Assembly (NCBI GenBank): GCA_963804045.1
Contig: CAWDOR010000031.1
Coordinates: forward strand, 1-64,000
Origin: Rhodoblastus sp963804045
Lineage (GTDB): Bacteria; Pseudomonadota; Alphaproteobacteria; Rhizobiales; Beijerinckiaceae
Reading direction: 5' to 3'
DNA length: 64,000 bases
A program made the position numbers and the translations under genes. Shown piece after piece: positions 34,254 to 43,465 of this stretch. The notes below the pieces were generated by a model that saw only the letters and a list, made by a program, of their open reading frames with translations, did not search any database and was not told the DNA's origin. The number at the start of each line of letters is the position of its first letter. The first letter of the stretch is position 1.

Positions 34254-35327
34254 CTAAACCCAATCGCTCACGCCCGACCCCACCGCCGCGCCAATGCTGT
34301 CCAGCTTGCGCGCCCGCAAATGCTGGGCGAGACCCTGCTTGATCCGCGCCACCAGGCCCATGCCCTCGTAAACCAGCGCCGAATAGAGCTGGATCAGGCT
34401 GGCGCCGGCCTCGATCTTGGCCCAGGCGGCCTCGGGCGAATCGACGCCGCCGACGCCGATCAGCGGGAATTGTCCCTCGACGCGGACAAAGGTCTGGGCG
34501 AGCATGTGGGTGGCTAGCGCGAACAGCGGCGCGCCCGAGAGCCCGCCGGTCTCCACGCGCAATTCGTCGCGCAAGGTGTCGGGGCGGGTCACGGTGGTGT
34601 TGGAGACGATCATGCCGTCGATGCCGCGCGCCCGGGCGACGCGCACGACATCGTCGAGATCGGCCAGAGCGAGATCGGGCGCGATTTTCAGCAGCACCGG
34701 GCGGCGCGGCAGGTTTTGCGCGGCCTCGTCGCGCGCCTCGATGACGCGGGCCAGCAGATCGTCGAGCGCCGAGGCCTGCTGCAAGTCGCGCAGGCCCGGC
34801 GTATTGGGCGAGGAAATATTGACGGTGAAATAGCTGGCGAGATCGGCGAATTTTTTTATGCCCGCGACATAATCGGCGGCGCGGTCGGTCGAATCCTTGT
34901 TGGCGCCGATGTTGACGCCGACCACGCCGCCGTGCCCGGCGCGGCGCAGCAATCTTTGCCGCGCCGCCTCATGGCCGCCATTGTTGAACCCAAAACGGTT
35001 GACGACGCCGCGATCCTCATGAAGGCGGAACAGGCGCGGCTTTAGGTTGCCGGGCTGCGGGCGCGGGGTCAGCGTGCCCACTTCGGTAAAGCCGAAGCCC
35101 AGGCGCAACAGGCCGTCGGGCGCCCGCGCGTCCTTGTCGAAGCCCGCCGCCATGCCCAGCGGATTGGCGAAATCCAGCCCGAAAATATTTTGCGCGAGGA
35201 TCGGGTCGTCCTCGGCCGGCGCCGGCAGCGGAATTTTTGACAGCGCCAGCACGGTGAGATTATGGGCGCGTTCGGCGTCCATGCCGTGAAGCAGCGGCAG
35301 GGCGAAGGAATCGAAAAAACTCAGCAT
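34254..35327 (-). CDS. pyrD: Dihydroorotate dehydrogenase (quinone), class 2
   Basis: A 357-residue class 2 enzyme of pyrimidine synthesis, bound to the inner membrane through its N-terminal helices (FALPLLHGMDAERAHNLTV). FMN-site motifs include NPLGMAAGFDKDA, VGTLTPRPQPGN, NRFGFNNGG, the catalytic Ser in NISSPNTPGLRDLQ, and the C-terminal LIGVGGVDSPEAAWAKI. It oxidises dihydroorotate and reduces ubiquinone. The ATG overlaps the end of the DUF952 gene by seven bases, so the two are co-transcribed, a common pairing in alphaproteobacteria. Confidence 0.96.
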   Translation of the reverse strand: MLSFFDSFALPLLHGMDAERAHNLTVLALSKIPLPAPAEDDPILAQNIFGLDFANPLGMAAGFDKDARAPDGLLRLGFGFTEVGTLTPRPQPGNLKPRLFRLHEDRGVVNRFGFNNGGHEAARQRLLRRAGHGGVVGVNIGANKDSTDRAADYVAGIKKFADLASYFTVNISSPNTPGLRDLQQASALDDLLARVIEARDEAAQNLPRRPVLLKIAPDLALADLDDVVRVARARGIDGMIVSNTTVTRPDTLRDELRVETGGLSGAPLFALATHMLAQTFVRVEGQFPLIGVGGVDSPEAAWAKIEAGASLIQLYSALVYEGMGLVARIKQGLAQHLRARKLDSIGAAVGSGVSDWV

Positions 35328-35665
35328 GACAGCAGTCCCGTGAAATCATGGGCGCCGTCGCGCCAGGGCAGGGGGGGTGCGCTCCGCGCCAGAGCGGTGG
35401 GCAGGGCGCCGTAAAAATGCGGAAACAGCGCGCCGCCGCGCGAGGGCTCGTAGATCAGTTTTTCGCCGAGATCGGCCTCGGCGAAGGCAATCAGCAGCAG
35501 ATCGCCCTGGCCGGCGAAATGTTTGGCGGCGGTCTCGGGGGCCTGGGGCGCGGTGGAGAAATGGATGAAACCGTCCTTCCTGTCGACGGGCGAGCCGTCA
35601 TAGCGCCCGAGCTTTTGCGCGGCGGCCCAATCGGCCGCTGGCATGATTTTGTATATATAAGGCAA
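35321..35665 (-). CDS. DUF952 family protein
   Basis: A 114-residue protein of the DUF952 family: IYKIMPAADWAAAQ at the start, DGFIHFSTAPQAPETAAKHF in the middle and FPHFYGALP near the end. The fold resembles ADP-ribosyl-cyclase/transferase-like proteins, but no activity is established. The start is TTG at 35665, with GGAG six bases upstream. It overlaps pyrD by seven bases. Confidence 0.85.
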   Translation of the reverse strand: MPYIYKIMPAADWAAAQKLGRYDGSPVDRKDGFIHFSTAPQAPETAAKHFAGQGDLLLIAFAEADLGEKLIYEPSRGGALFPHFYGALPTALARSAPPLPWRDGAHDFTGLLSC

Positions 35666-35814
35666 ATTCCGCTCCGCCCGCCGCGTTCATGGCGATTTTT
35701 GGGCGATCTCGCGCATTTGCGCAAGATGCGGGTTTTCTCGGACGCTTGTCCGTTCTACAAAACGCTCCCCCTTTCACCTCACTGGAGGCGGCGTTCGCGC
35801 CGGAACCGTAAAAA

Positions 35815-37497
35815 ATGACCGATTTCGCCAGCGAGCTCGCCCAATTCGCCAAGACCTCGAACGCCTGGCCGTTCGAGGAGGCGAAGAAACTCGTGGCCCG
35901 GGTCGAGCGCAGCGGTCAGAAACAGGTTCTGTTCGAAACGGGTTATGGTCCCTCGGGCCTGCCGCATATTGGCACTTTCGGCGAAGTGGCGCGCACCACC
36001 ATGGTCCGCCACGCTTTTGAGGTGCTCACCGAAGGGCGGATCGCCACGCGGCTGCTGGCTTTTTCCGACGACCTCGACGGGCTGCGCAAGGTCCCCGACA
36101 ATATTCCCAACAAGGAGCTGGTCGCGGCCCATCTGGGCAAGCCCTTGACCCAGGTGCCCGATCCCTTCGGCGAATATCCCAGCTTTGGCGCGCATAATAA
36201 TGCGCGTTTGCGCGCCTTTCTCGACCATTTCGGCTTCGACTACGAATTCGCCTCCTCGACCGAATATTACCAGTCGGGCCGCTTCGACGAGACGTTGCTG
36301 AAGATCCTGACGCGCTTCGACGCCGTGCAGGCGGTCATGCTGCCTTCGCTGCGCGCCGAGCGCGCCTCGACCTATTCGCCCTTCCTGCCGATCCACCCGC
36401 GCACCGGCGTGGTCATGCAGGTGGCGCTGGAGGAGATCGACCTGCCGGGCGGCATGATCGCCTGGCGCGACCCCGACACCGGCGAACGTTTTGAGACGCC
36501 GGTCACCGGAGGCCATTGCAAGCTGCAATGGAAGCCGGACTGGGCCATGCGCTGGTGCGCGCTGGGCGTCGATTATGAAATGGCGGGCAAGGATCTGATC
36601 GATTCGGTCAAGCTTTCCGGAAATATCGCCCGGGCGCTGGACGCCACGCCGCCGGAGGGCTTCAATTACGAGCTGTTTCTCGACGAAAACGGCCAGAAGA
36701 TCTCCAAGTCCAAGGGCAATGGCCTGACCATCGAGCAATGGCTGACCTATGCCAGCCCGGAAAGCCTGTCCTTCTTCATGTATTGGAAGCCGCGCGAGGC
36801 GAAGAAGCTGCATTTCGACGTGATTCCGCGCGCCGTCGACGAATATCTGGCCTTTCTCGACGCCTATCCGCGCCAGGACTGGAAGAATCGTCTGGGCAAC
36901 GCCGTCTGGCACATCCACAGGGGCGAACCGCCGGCGCCGGAATTCATCGCCCATGAAGAGGGCGCCAAGGGCACGGCGATTTCCTTCGGCATGCTGCTCA
37001 ATCTCGCGGCGGTCGCCAATAGCGAAGACCCGCAGGTGCTGTGGGGCTTCCTGCGCCGCTATGCGCCGGCCGCCAGCCCGGAAAAATATCCGCGCCTGGA
37101 CAAGATGATCGGCTATGCGGTTCTTTACTTCCGCGATTTCGTCAAGCCGAAGAAAGTCTATCGGCCCGCCGACGAGGTCGAGCGCGACGCGCTGGAAAAG
37201 CTTGGCGAGGCCCTGGAGACCCTGCCGGCCGCGGCCAGCGCCGAAGAGATTCAGACGCTGCTCTACGACGTCGCCCGCCCGATTCCGCGCTACCAGAATT
37301 TCGCCGCCAAAGGCGCGACGCCCGAGCGTCCCGGCGTGTCCAACGACTGGTTCAACATGCTCTATCAGGTGCTGCTGGGCGAAGATCGCGGCCCGCGCTT
37401 CGGCTCCTTCGCCGCGCTCTACGGGCTGGACAATACGCGCGCCCTGATCGCCGACGCCCTGGCGGGCAAGTTCGTGAAGCCGGATGCGGCGACGTGA
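35815..37497 (+). CDS. lysK: Lysyl-tRNA synthetase, class I
   Basis: A 560-residue class I LysRS, the archaeal-type enzyme that replaces the class II form in many alphaproteobacteria. The HIGH-like motif is LPHIG (residues 49-53) and the KMSKS-like motif is KISKS (295-299). FSDDLDGLRKVPDN and ETPVTGGHCKLQWKPDWAMR are further class-specific segments. It charges tRNA-Lys in the cytoplasm. It is divergent from the DUF952-pyrD pair with 149 bases between them. Confidence 0.97.
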   Translation: MTDFASELAQFAKTSNAWPFEEAKKLVARVERSGQKQVLFETGYGPSGLPHIGTFGEVARTTMVRHAFEVLTEGRIATRLLAFSDDLDGLRKVPDNIPNKELVAAHLGKPLTQVPDPFGEYPSFGAHNNARLRAFLDHFGFDYEFASSTEYYQSGRFDETLLKILTRFDAVQAVMLPSLRAERASTYSPFLPIHPRTGVVMQVALEEIDLPGGMIAWRDPDTGERFETPVTGGHCKLQWKPDWAMRWCALGVDYEMAGKDLIDSVKLSGNIARALDATPPEGFNYELFLDENGQKISKSKGNGLTIEQWLTYASPESLSFFMYWKPREAKKLHFDVIPRAVDEYLAFLDAYPRQDWKNRLGNAVWHIHRGEPPAPEFIAHEEGAKGTAISFGMLLNLAAVANSEDPQVLWGFLRRYAPAASPEKYPRLDKMIGYAVLYFRDFVKPKKVYRPADEVERDALEKLGEALETLPAAASAEEIQTLLYDVARPIPRYQNFAAKGATPERPGVSNDWFNMLYQVLLGEDRGPRFGSFAALYGLDNTRALIADALAGKFVKPDAAT

Positions 37498-37506
37498 CGC
37501 AGGCCT

Positions 37507-37758
37507 TTACGCGGCGCCGCTGCGGAGCGAAACGACGCTCTCCGCTCCGCCCTGTTTGAAGGCGTCGAGATCGTCCAGCGCCTCTTGAATGTGACGCCGG
37601 GCCCGGGCGAGTCCTTGGGAATCCGGGGCGCCGCCGACCAGTTCGGCCTGGGCGAACAGCAGGTTGATTTCGATGAGACCGGCCAGCCTGTCGAGGCTTG
37701 GCCTGGCCCATTGGGCTGATTCGCAATTCAATTCGTTGATATGCATGGGATTAGACAT
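37507..37758 (-). CDS. Small protein of unknown function
   Basis: An 83-residue protein beginning MSNPMHINELNCESAQWA and continuing with a mostly helical body (LDRLAGLIEINLLFAQAELV and RRHIQEALDDLDAF). I do not recognise a family. The ATG at 37758 has GGTGG about six bases upstream; an ATG at 37764 is also possible. It converges with lysK nine bases away and faces away from the XRE regulator gene. Confidence 0.55.
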   Translation of the reverse strand: MSNPMHINELNCESAQWARPSLDRLAGLIEINLLFAQAELVGGAPDSQGLARARRHIQEALDDLDAFKQGGAESVVSLRSGAA

Positions 37759-38025
37759 TTTCATCCACCAATCTGGATCGCTGCGCCGAAAAGATTGGCC
37801 GGCGAAGCTTGCCCCGAACTTGCAAAATTTTCGCTCGGCGGCGCGCCCGTCGGAAGCCGGCGGCCCAAACCGTCGCATCGGGCGGCGGCAAAAGCGACCG
37901 GCGATTAACGATTGATTTGCTTGACCTTGGAGCAAGGGCCGCCTTGGCGCGGCCCAAATCGCGTCCAGGTTCAAGCCGCGATTCCCAGGGTTTCCAAGGG
38001 GGACGCAAGGGGCGGCCGATGATTG

Positions 38026-38041
38026 TTAATTGTCTGTTAAC
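38026..38041. promoter_or_regulatory. CtrA-type binding site upstream of the XRE regulator gene
   Basis: TTAA (38026-38029), seven bases, then TTAAC (38037-38041), followed by CAT, is an exact match to the TTAA-N7-TTAAC site of the cell-cycle regulator CtrA. It lies 62 bases before the start codon of the XRE gene inside a 344-base divergent region (37759-38102) that otherwise shows no gene. Confidence 0.6.
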
Positions 38042-38102
38042 CATTCCTGACGTACAACCCTTGCGATCAATTGCGTAAAGCACCCTCCAAGGTTGATGAG
38101 AA

Positions 38103-38399
38103 ATGAAACAATCCAATCCAATCGATAGAGCCGTCGGCAAGCAGTTGCACGATAAGCGGACCGAAAAGGAAATTTCTCTAGAGCATCTGGCTTCGCGCCT
38201 CGGGATCTCCGCGACGGAACTGCGCGGTTTCGAGTGTGGCGATATCAGGATCGACAGCCGCGTCATGCTGAAGATGTGCAACCTGCTCAACGTCAGGCCC
38301 GCCTATTTCTTCGAGCCGATTCTGGCGAAAAATTCCGGCGCCGATCACTCTGCCAGCACGGCTTCGTCCACGGTCGTCGAAATGCGCAAAAGCGCCTGA
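38103..38399 (+). CDS. XRE family helix-turn-helix regulator
   Basis: A 98-residue protein with a single HTH_3 domain at about residues 9-65: VGKQLHDKRTEKEISLEHLA, SRLGISATELRGFECGDIRI and LLNVRPAYFFEPI. Like other short alphaproteobacterial XRE proteins it has a disordered Ser/Ala-rich tail. A CtrA-type box lies 62 bases upstream, which suggests cell-cycle-linked expression. Targets unknown. Confidence 0.88.
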   Translation: MKQSNPIDRAVGKQLHDKRTEKEISLEHLASRLGISATELRGFECGDIRIDSRVMLKMCNLLNVRPAYFFEPILAKNSGADHSASTASSTVVEMRKSA

Positions 38400-38443
38400 G
38401 CCTCGAAGGGGCCGATCCTGACTGTCGGTCCTCGCGGCATTGG

Positions 38444-40354
38444 TCATTCCGGGACCGGCTTGTAGCCGCCGCCAGCAAAAAGCTCGTCGGGCGATGGGCC
38501 ATGGGCGCGCCTTCGCCGACGGTCGGCGCCGACAGGCGCCTGCGCGGCGCGCCTGGGCGCATGCGCGGTCTTGGTCCAGACAAAGGGCCTGCGCGTCCAT
38601 TCCCACAGCGCCCGCCAACTGGCGAAGGACACCAGCAGCAGATAGGCCGGCGACAAGACCAGCAGCGCCGAAGCCCTGAGGCCGCGCCGGCTCATGCCGA
38701 TCATATTGGGCAAGGCGAAGGCCAGCAGCCCGAAAACCCCTACCGACAGGCTGAAACTGGCGACAACGAGCGACTTGAGGTCATGCGGGTTGAGCAGGTC
38801 GCCATAATAAAGGTCATGGGCCAGACGCAGGCTGTAGAACGGCCCGAACAAGGGACCGGCGAGCAGGCTGATCATGGTGCAGAGTGCGACAAAGGCCTGG
38901 AAAATCCCCATTTTGCGAATCTGGGCGCGCGGCGTGCGCAGGAACACAGACAGGGTCTGCATCCAGCCCTTCATCCAGCGCGCCCGCTGGCCGAGCCAGG
39001 CGGACAGGGTCACCGGCGCGTCCTCGAAGGTCGTGGCGTCGATGGCGTGGACCTCATAGCCGAAACGGGCGAAGCGCAGGCCGAGATCGGCGTCCTCGGT
39101 GACGTTCCAGGCGTCCCAGCCGACCATGCGCCGCAACAGCCTGGTGCGGAAATGGTTTGAAGTGCCGCCGAGCGGCATGGGCAGGCCGAGTTCGCCCAGG
39201 CCGGGATTGATGACGTCGAACAGAGCCGCGTAGGAAATGGCGAAGAAATAGGCGAGCCAGCTCTCATGGCCGTTGTCGATCGCCAGCCGCGCCTGCAAAC
39301 AGGCGACGCGCGGGCCCGACACGGCGAATGTCTCCGCGGCCACGCGCAATTGTCGCGGCTCGGGCCGATCCTCGGCGTCGAAAATCGCCAGCAATTGTCC
39401 CCGCGCCAAGGGCAGGGCGACATTTAACGCCCGAGGCTTCGTCCTGGGCTCGCCGGACGGGGCGATCACCACTTCCATATAGGGCGCGAGGCCGGCGCCG
39501 CGCAGCGCTAAAAATGTCTCGGCGTCGTCCTCCTCGACCACCAGCTTGATGTCGAGCTTGGCGGCGGGATAGTCGAGTTTTTTCAGCGCCGCGACGAATT
39601 GCGCGGCCATCTCCGCCTCGCGATACATGGGCGCGATGATCGTGTAGACGGGCAGATCGGCGTCGCGCAGCGCCGGCGGTTTGGGCCGGCGCGCGGGAAA
39701 GGCGGCGGCCGTGGCGCAGAGCCGCACGTAAATGCCGCCATAAAACAGCGACGACAGGATCAGCGCGGCGAAGTCGAAGGCGTTTTCCCAGGCGGCCATC
39801 AAGCCGGCGATCAGGCCGAGGCTGATGAGGATGAAAAAGAAATTGCTCCAGCGCAATTGCGGCGCATTGGCGGAAAGCCTGGGCTCGGCGCGCGACAAAG
39901 CGAAGGCGGCGTCCTCGGCGATCTCCAGGCGCGCCCGCGCCCGCACCAAAGCGGAAAAAGTCTTCGGGGCGCAAATGGCGATGCGCCTCCGGGTCGCGCC
40001 GGGAAGCCGCAGCATTTCGCCCACCTGGGCGCCGCGCGGCGAAAAAATCCAGTCGAAGTTTTCGTGGCCCGAATCGGCGCGGGCGACCGAGGCGCGCATG
40101 GCGGCGCGATAGTCGAAACCGGGCGCCAGCGCCGCCGCATGTTCCAGGCATGGGCAGTTCAGCCGCCGGGCCAGGGCGCGATAATAGAAATTCTCGGCGA
40201 CAAGACCTTCGGCGATCAGCGCCTCCTCGGCGCCGACGCCCTGGATTTGCGCGCGCTGCGCCGCCCAGGCGAGCAGATTCGGCGCGACGCCCGCCTGTTC
40301 GAGGAAGGCGATCTCCGGGGGCAGGCGAATTTTTCTTGAGCGCGGCGCCTGCAA
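38444..40354 (-). CDS. Membrane glycosyltransferase family 2 with N-terminal GspE-like domain
   Basis: A 636-residue protein. Residues 1-165 resemble the GspE_N/MshEN domain (LLAWAAQRAQIQGVGAEEAL, then LVAENFYYRALARRL). Two membrane helices follow (about 172-220). The processive GT-A domain has VVEEDD (272-277), DAED (326-329), TED (419-421) and QRARW (456-460), the D,D,D,QxxRW set of cellulose-synthase-like enzymes. More helices follow near the C-terminus. It probably polymerises or exports a polysaccharide at the inner membrane. The start is TTG at 40354, supported only by the reading frame. The MshEN part hints at cyclic-di-GMP control, but the binding motif is not obvious. Confidence 0.85.
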   Translation of the reverse strand: MQAPRSRKIRLPPEIAFLEQAGVAPNLLAWAAQRAQIQGVGAEEALIAEGLVAENFYYRALARRLNCPCLEHAAALAPGFDYRAAMRASVARADSGHENFDWIFSPRGAQVGEMLRLPGATRRRIAICAPKTFSALVRARARLEIAEDAAFALSRAEPRLSANAPQLRWSNFFFILISLGLIAGLMAAWENAFDFAALILSSLFYGGIYVRLCATAAAFPARRPKPPALRDADLPVYTIIAPMYREAEMAAQFVAALKKLDYPAAKLDIKLVVEEDDAETFLALRGAGLAPYMEVVIAPSGEPRTKPRALNVALPLARGQLLAIFDAEDRPEPRQLRVAAETFAVSGPRVACLQARLAIDNGHESWLAYFFAISYAALFDVINPGLGELGLPMPLGGTSNHFRTRLLRRMVGWDAWNVTEDADLGLRFARFGYEVHAIDATTFEDAPVTLSAWLGQRARWMKGWMQTLSVFLRTPRAQIRKMGIFQAFVALCTMISLLAGPLFGPFYSLRLAHDLYYGDLLNPHDLKSLVVASFSLSVGVFGLLAFALPNMIGMSRRGLRASALLVLSPAYLLLVSFASWRALWEWTRRPFVWTKTAHAPRRAAQAPVGADRRRRRAHGPSPDELFAGGGYKPVPE

Positions 40355-40408
40355 AAGCTCTGGCCTGTGCTAGTTAAGGCCGCGACGACACCAGTCTCCG
40401 GGGCCGAA

Positions 40409-41293
40409 ATGGCGGTTGAAAGTCATGCTGCATTTATCGGGAAAATTTGCCGGCGGGCCAAGCGCGCAAGGGCCATTGCACTGATATTTAATGTTTTTCT
40501 CGTTTCAGGTTGTATTTGTAGCGTTGCGCACGCTGCGGATGAGGTGTTTCTGCCGGCCTTTTCCGACCCGCATCGCCGGGCCGAACCCGTCAAGCTCGAC
40601 CCGAAAAAACCTTTGCGCTTTCTCACCAGCGACGATTATCCGCCGTTCGAATTCGTCGATGCGCAGGGAAACCTGACCGGCTTCAACATCGATCTGGCCA
40701 GGGCGCTCTGCGCGGAATTGCAGGCCAGTTGCACGATTCAGCCGCGCCGCTGGGACAATCTGCTCGATGCGCTCACGGCGAAAGAGGGCGATGCGCTGAT
40801 CGCCTCGATGAAACCCTCGGCGGCCAAGGGGCGCGCGGTCTTCACCGAGCCCTATTACCTGACCCCGGCGCGTTTTGTCGCCAATGCCGATACGCTGTTG
40901 ACCGACCTGCGTCCGGAGGCTTTGGCGGGAAAGAAAATCGGCGTCGAGGCGGGCGGCGCCCATGAGGCCTTTTTGCGCAAATTTTTCCCGCAAGCGGTTG
41001 CGATTGCTTATGCGGATCGCGCGAAACTGCTGGACGCCGTCAGGACGCGCCAGGTCGAGGCTGGCTTTGGCGACGCCATTTCGCTGGCGCGGGCGATGAA
41101 TGAGCAGCCCGGCCTGATTTTTGTCGGCGGGCCCTATCTCGAGCCGGCCTATTTCGGCGAGGGAATCGGCATTGGCCTGCGCCCCGACGACGATGCGACC
41201 CGCCGGGCGCTCAACTGGGCGCTGCAAAGGCTCGATGAAAACGGCAAGCTCAGCGAGCTCTATCTCAAATATTTCCCGATTTCGATCTATTAG
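40409..41293 (+). CDS. Periplasmic amino-acid-type (SBP family 3) solute-binding protein
   Basis: About 294 residues. A long N-terminal region contains a hydrophobic core, IALIFNVFLVSGCICSVAHA, with either signal peptidase I (AHA/AD) or lipoprotein (SGC) processing. The SBP_bac_3 domain begins LRFLTSDDYPPFEFVDAQGN and has GFNIDLARALCAEL and the second-lobe GKKIGVEAGGAHEAFL. No transporter genes are adjacent, so it may be an orphan binding protein, or serve a respiratory or quinoprotein system as some MxaJ-like members do; this is inference. Its stop overlaps the GT4 gene's stop. Confidence 0.82.
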   Translation: MAVESHAAFIGKICRRAKRARAIALIFNVFLVSGCICSVAHAADEVFLPAFSDPHRRAEPVKLDPKKPLRFLTSDDYPPFEFVDAQGNLTGFNIDLARALCAELQASCTIQPRRWDNLLDALTAKEGDALIASMKPSAAKGRAVFTEPYYLTPARFVANADTLLTDLRPEALAGKKIGVEAGGAHEAFLRKFFPQAVAIAYADRAKLLDAVRTRQVEAGFGDAISLARAMNEQPGLIFVGGPYLEPAYFGEGIGIGLRPDDDATRRALNWALQRLDENGKLSELYLKYFPISIY

Positions 41294-42326
41294 GCCGAGG
41301 CTTTTCGCGAAAAAGCCCCCGCGCGGGCGCGAAAAACATTGTCGAGAAACATTTTGGCGCTTTCCGGCCAGGTGAAGCGCAGGGCGTGGGCCCGGCAATC
41401 CGCGCGCGACAATTTCAGGGCGCCAAGGCAGGCGGCGCGCAAATCCTCGTCGAGCACGCCGATGCGCGGATCGGTGACGATATCGACCGGACCGGTCACC
41501 GGAAAGGCCGCGACCGGCGCGCCGCAGGCCAAAGCCTCCAGCATGACATTGCCGAATGTGTCGGTGCGGCTGGGGAAGACGAAGACATCGGCGGCGGAAT
41601 AATAGGGCGCCAGTTCGGCGCGGCCCTTGACCCCGACGAAGGTGGCGCGAGGAAATTTGTCCTGCAATTCGCCGCGCGACGGGCCGTCGCCGACGACGAT
41701 CTTGGAGCCGGGCAGGTCGAGGGCGAGAAAAGCCTCGATATTCTTCTCCGGCGCGAGACGGCCGCAATAGAGGAAAAACGGCCGGGGCAGGCCCGCCAGT
41801 TCGGCCGGAATTGTTTCGCGCGGCGAAAAAAGGCTTTCGTCCACGCCGCGCGGCCAGATCATCGGGCGGGGAAAACCGCGCGCCGCCAGATCGTCCGACA
41901 AGGTCTGGGTCGCCACCATCAGGCCGGCGCCGCCGGAATGGAAACGGCGCAGCGCCGCATAGGACCAGGCGGCGGGAATTGGCCAGCGCGCCTCGACATA
42001 TTCGGGAAAGCGGGTGTGATAGGAGGTGGTGAAGATCTCGCCATTGCGCGGCGCCCAAAAAGCGGCGGCGACGCCGAGCGGCCCCTCGGTGGCGATGTGA
42101 ATATGATCGGGCTTTTCGCCGCGAATGGCTTCGCCGACGGCGCCGGGGCCGGCCAGCGCCAGGCGTATTTCGGGATAGGAGGGCGCGGCGATGGTGGGAA
42201 AGCGATCCGGGCCGATCACGGAAAATTGCACGCCGAGCTTTTCGCCGGCGGCGATGAGATTGGCGAGGGTGATGGCCACGCCATTGACCTGGGGCGCCAG
42301 GCGTCGGTGACGATGCAGATTCTCAT
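41290..42326 (-). pseudogene. Glycosyltransferase family 4, single-base frameshift (possible sequencing error)
   Basis: The gene begins MRICIVTDAWRP (ATG at 42326), the classic GT4 start, but then loses frame. The next frame continues with QVNGVAITLANLIAAGEKLG and runs to the stop. Adding one C on the minus strand (the GGGG at 42291-42294 on plus) restores a 345-residue enzyme. The intact part has the acceptor-side HIATEGPLG, SYHTRFPEYV, WPRGVDESLFSP, CGRLAPEKNIEAFL, the sugar-nucleotide E-x7-E region PSRTDTFGNVMLEALACG and PVTGPVDIV. The family includes GDP-mannose-dependent alpha-mannosyltransferases acting on glycolipids. Confidence 0.85.
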
Positions 42327-42490
42327 GGCGGAAACCATTCCACGGCCATGTGACCGTAATAATAAGCCTCGGCAACCTCAGCGCGAATCTGTCGCAAATC
42401 CGCAAGAATTTTTCAAAACCCGGTTTGCGCCGCCGCCATTGCCAGGGAGCGCCGGCGCGGGCAGGATGGGGCAACCTCGAGGATCCCACG

Positions 42491-43465
42491 ATGAGCCTGA
42501 CCTTTTTCGAGGATTTCGTCCCCGGCGAAATCCGCAAATATGGCGCCTACGCCTTTTCCGAAGAGCAGATCGTCGCCTTCGCCGCCGAATATGACGCGCA
42601 GACCTTTCACATGGACGCGGAACTGGCGAAACAGACCATGCTCGGGGGGCTGTCGGCCTCGGGTTGGCACACCTGTTCGGCGCTGATGCGGATGAATGTC
42701 GACGACTGGCTGGGCGCCAGCGCCTGCCTCGCCGGCGTGGGCATCGAGGACAATCGCTGGCTCGCGCCGGTGCGTCCCGGCGATGTGCTGAGCGCGGAAA
42801 CCCGCACGCTGGAGAAGACCGATCTGCGCTCGCGGCCCGAGGCCGGGATCGTCAAATTCGAGACGGCGCTGCGCAATCGGGCTGGGGTGGAAGTGATGCG
42901 CCAGACCAGTTCGGCGCTGTTTTCGCGTCGAGCCCCTTTGAAGGAATTGCCGCCCGCGGCGCCGCGCCCGGCGCCGGCGCCGGAGATTCCGCGCCTAGAC
43001 GATCGTTTCGCCGCCTTGCCCGATTTTTACGATCTGGCGCAGGTCGGCGCCTATGCCGATCTTGGCGAGAAGGTTTTTTCCGCCGCCTATATCCGCGCCT
43101 ACGCCCTGGATTTCGACCCGCTTCCATTCCATCTCGACGAGGCGGTGGGGAAGACTCACATGCTCGGGGCCATGTCGGCGGCGGGACTGCAAACCGCCTG
43201 CTGCTGGATGCGCCAGTTCATCGCGCTGCGCCGCGAGGCCGCCGGCGGCGAGGTGCCGAGCCGCGCCTCGCCCGGCTTTTCCGACCTGGTCTGGCGCAAG
43301 CCGGTGCTGGTCGGCGACCGCATCGGCTTCTCCACCCAGATCGTCGAAAAGCGCCCGACCTCCAAGCCGGGCTGGGGCCTGGTGCGCAGCCTGAACCGCG
43401 CCGTCAATCAGCGCGGCGAACTGGTGATGGAGTTCAAGGCCGCGATATTTTCGCCCTTGGCGTGA
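42491..43465 (+). CDS. MaoC family double-hotdog dehydratase
   Basis: A 324-residue protein with two tandem hotdog domains: the first from FFEDFVPGEIRKYGAYAFSE with AAEYDAQTFHMD, the second from YDLAQVGAYADLGEKVF with YALDFDPLPFHLDEAVGKTH. Both carry the Asp-x4-His arrangement of the MaoC hydratase motif. Such proteins hydrate enoyl-CoA or dehydrate 3-hydroxyacyl-CoA, but the substrate is unknown here. Start MSLTFFEDF at 42491. Its TGA abuts the convergent DUF459 gene's stop so that the two stops form TGATCA. Confidence 0.85.
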   Translation: MSLTFFEDFVPGEIRKYGAYAFSEEQIVAFAAEYDAQTFHMDAELAKQTMLGGLSASGWHTCSALMRMNVDDWLGASACLAGVGIEDNRWLAPVRPGDVLSAETRTLEKTDLRSRPEAGIVKFETALRNRAGVEVMRQTSSALFSRRAPLKELPPAAPRPAPAPEIPRLDDRFAALPDFYDLAQVGAYADLGEKVFSAAYIRAYALDFDPLPFHLDEAVGKTHMLGAMSAAGLQTACCWMRQFIALRREAAGGEVPSRASPGFSDLVWRKPVLVGDRIGFSTQIVEKRPTSKPGWGLVRSLNRAVNQRGELVMEFKAAIFSPLA

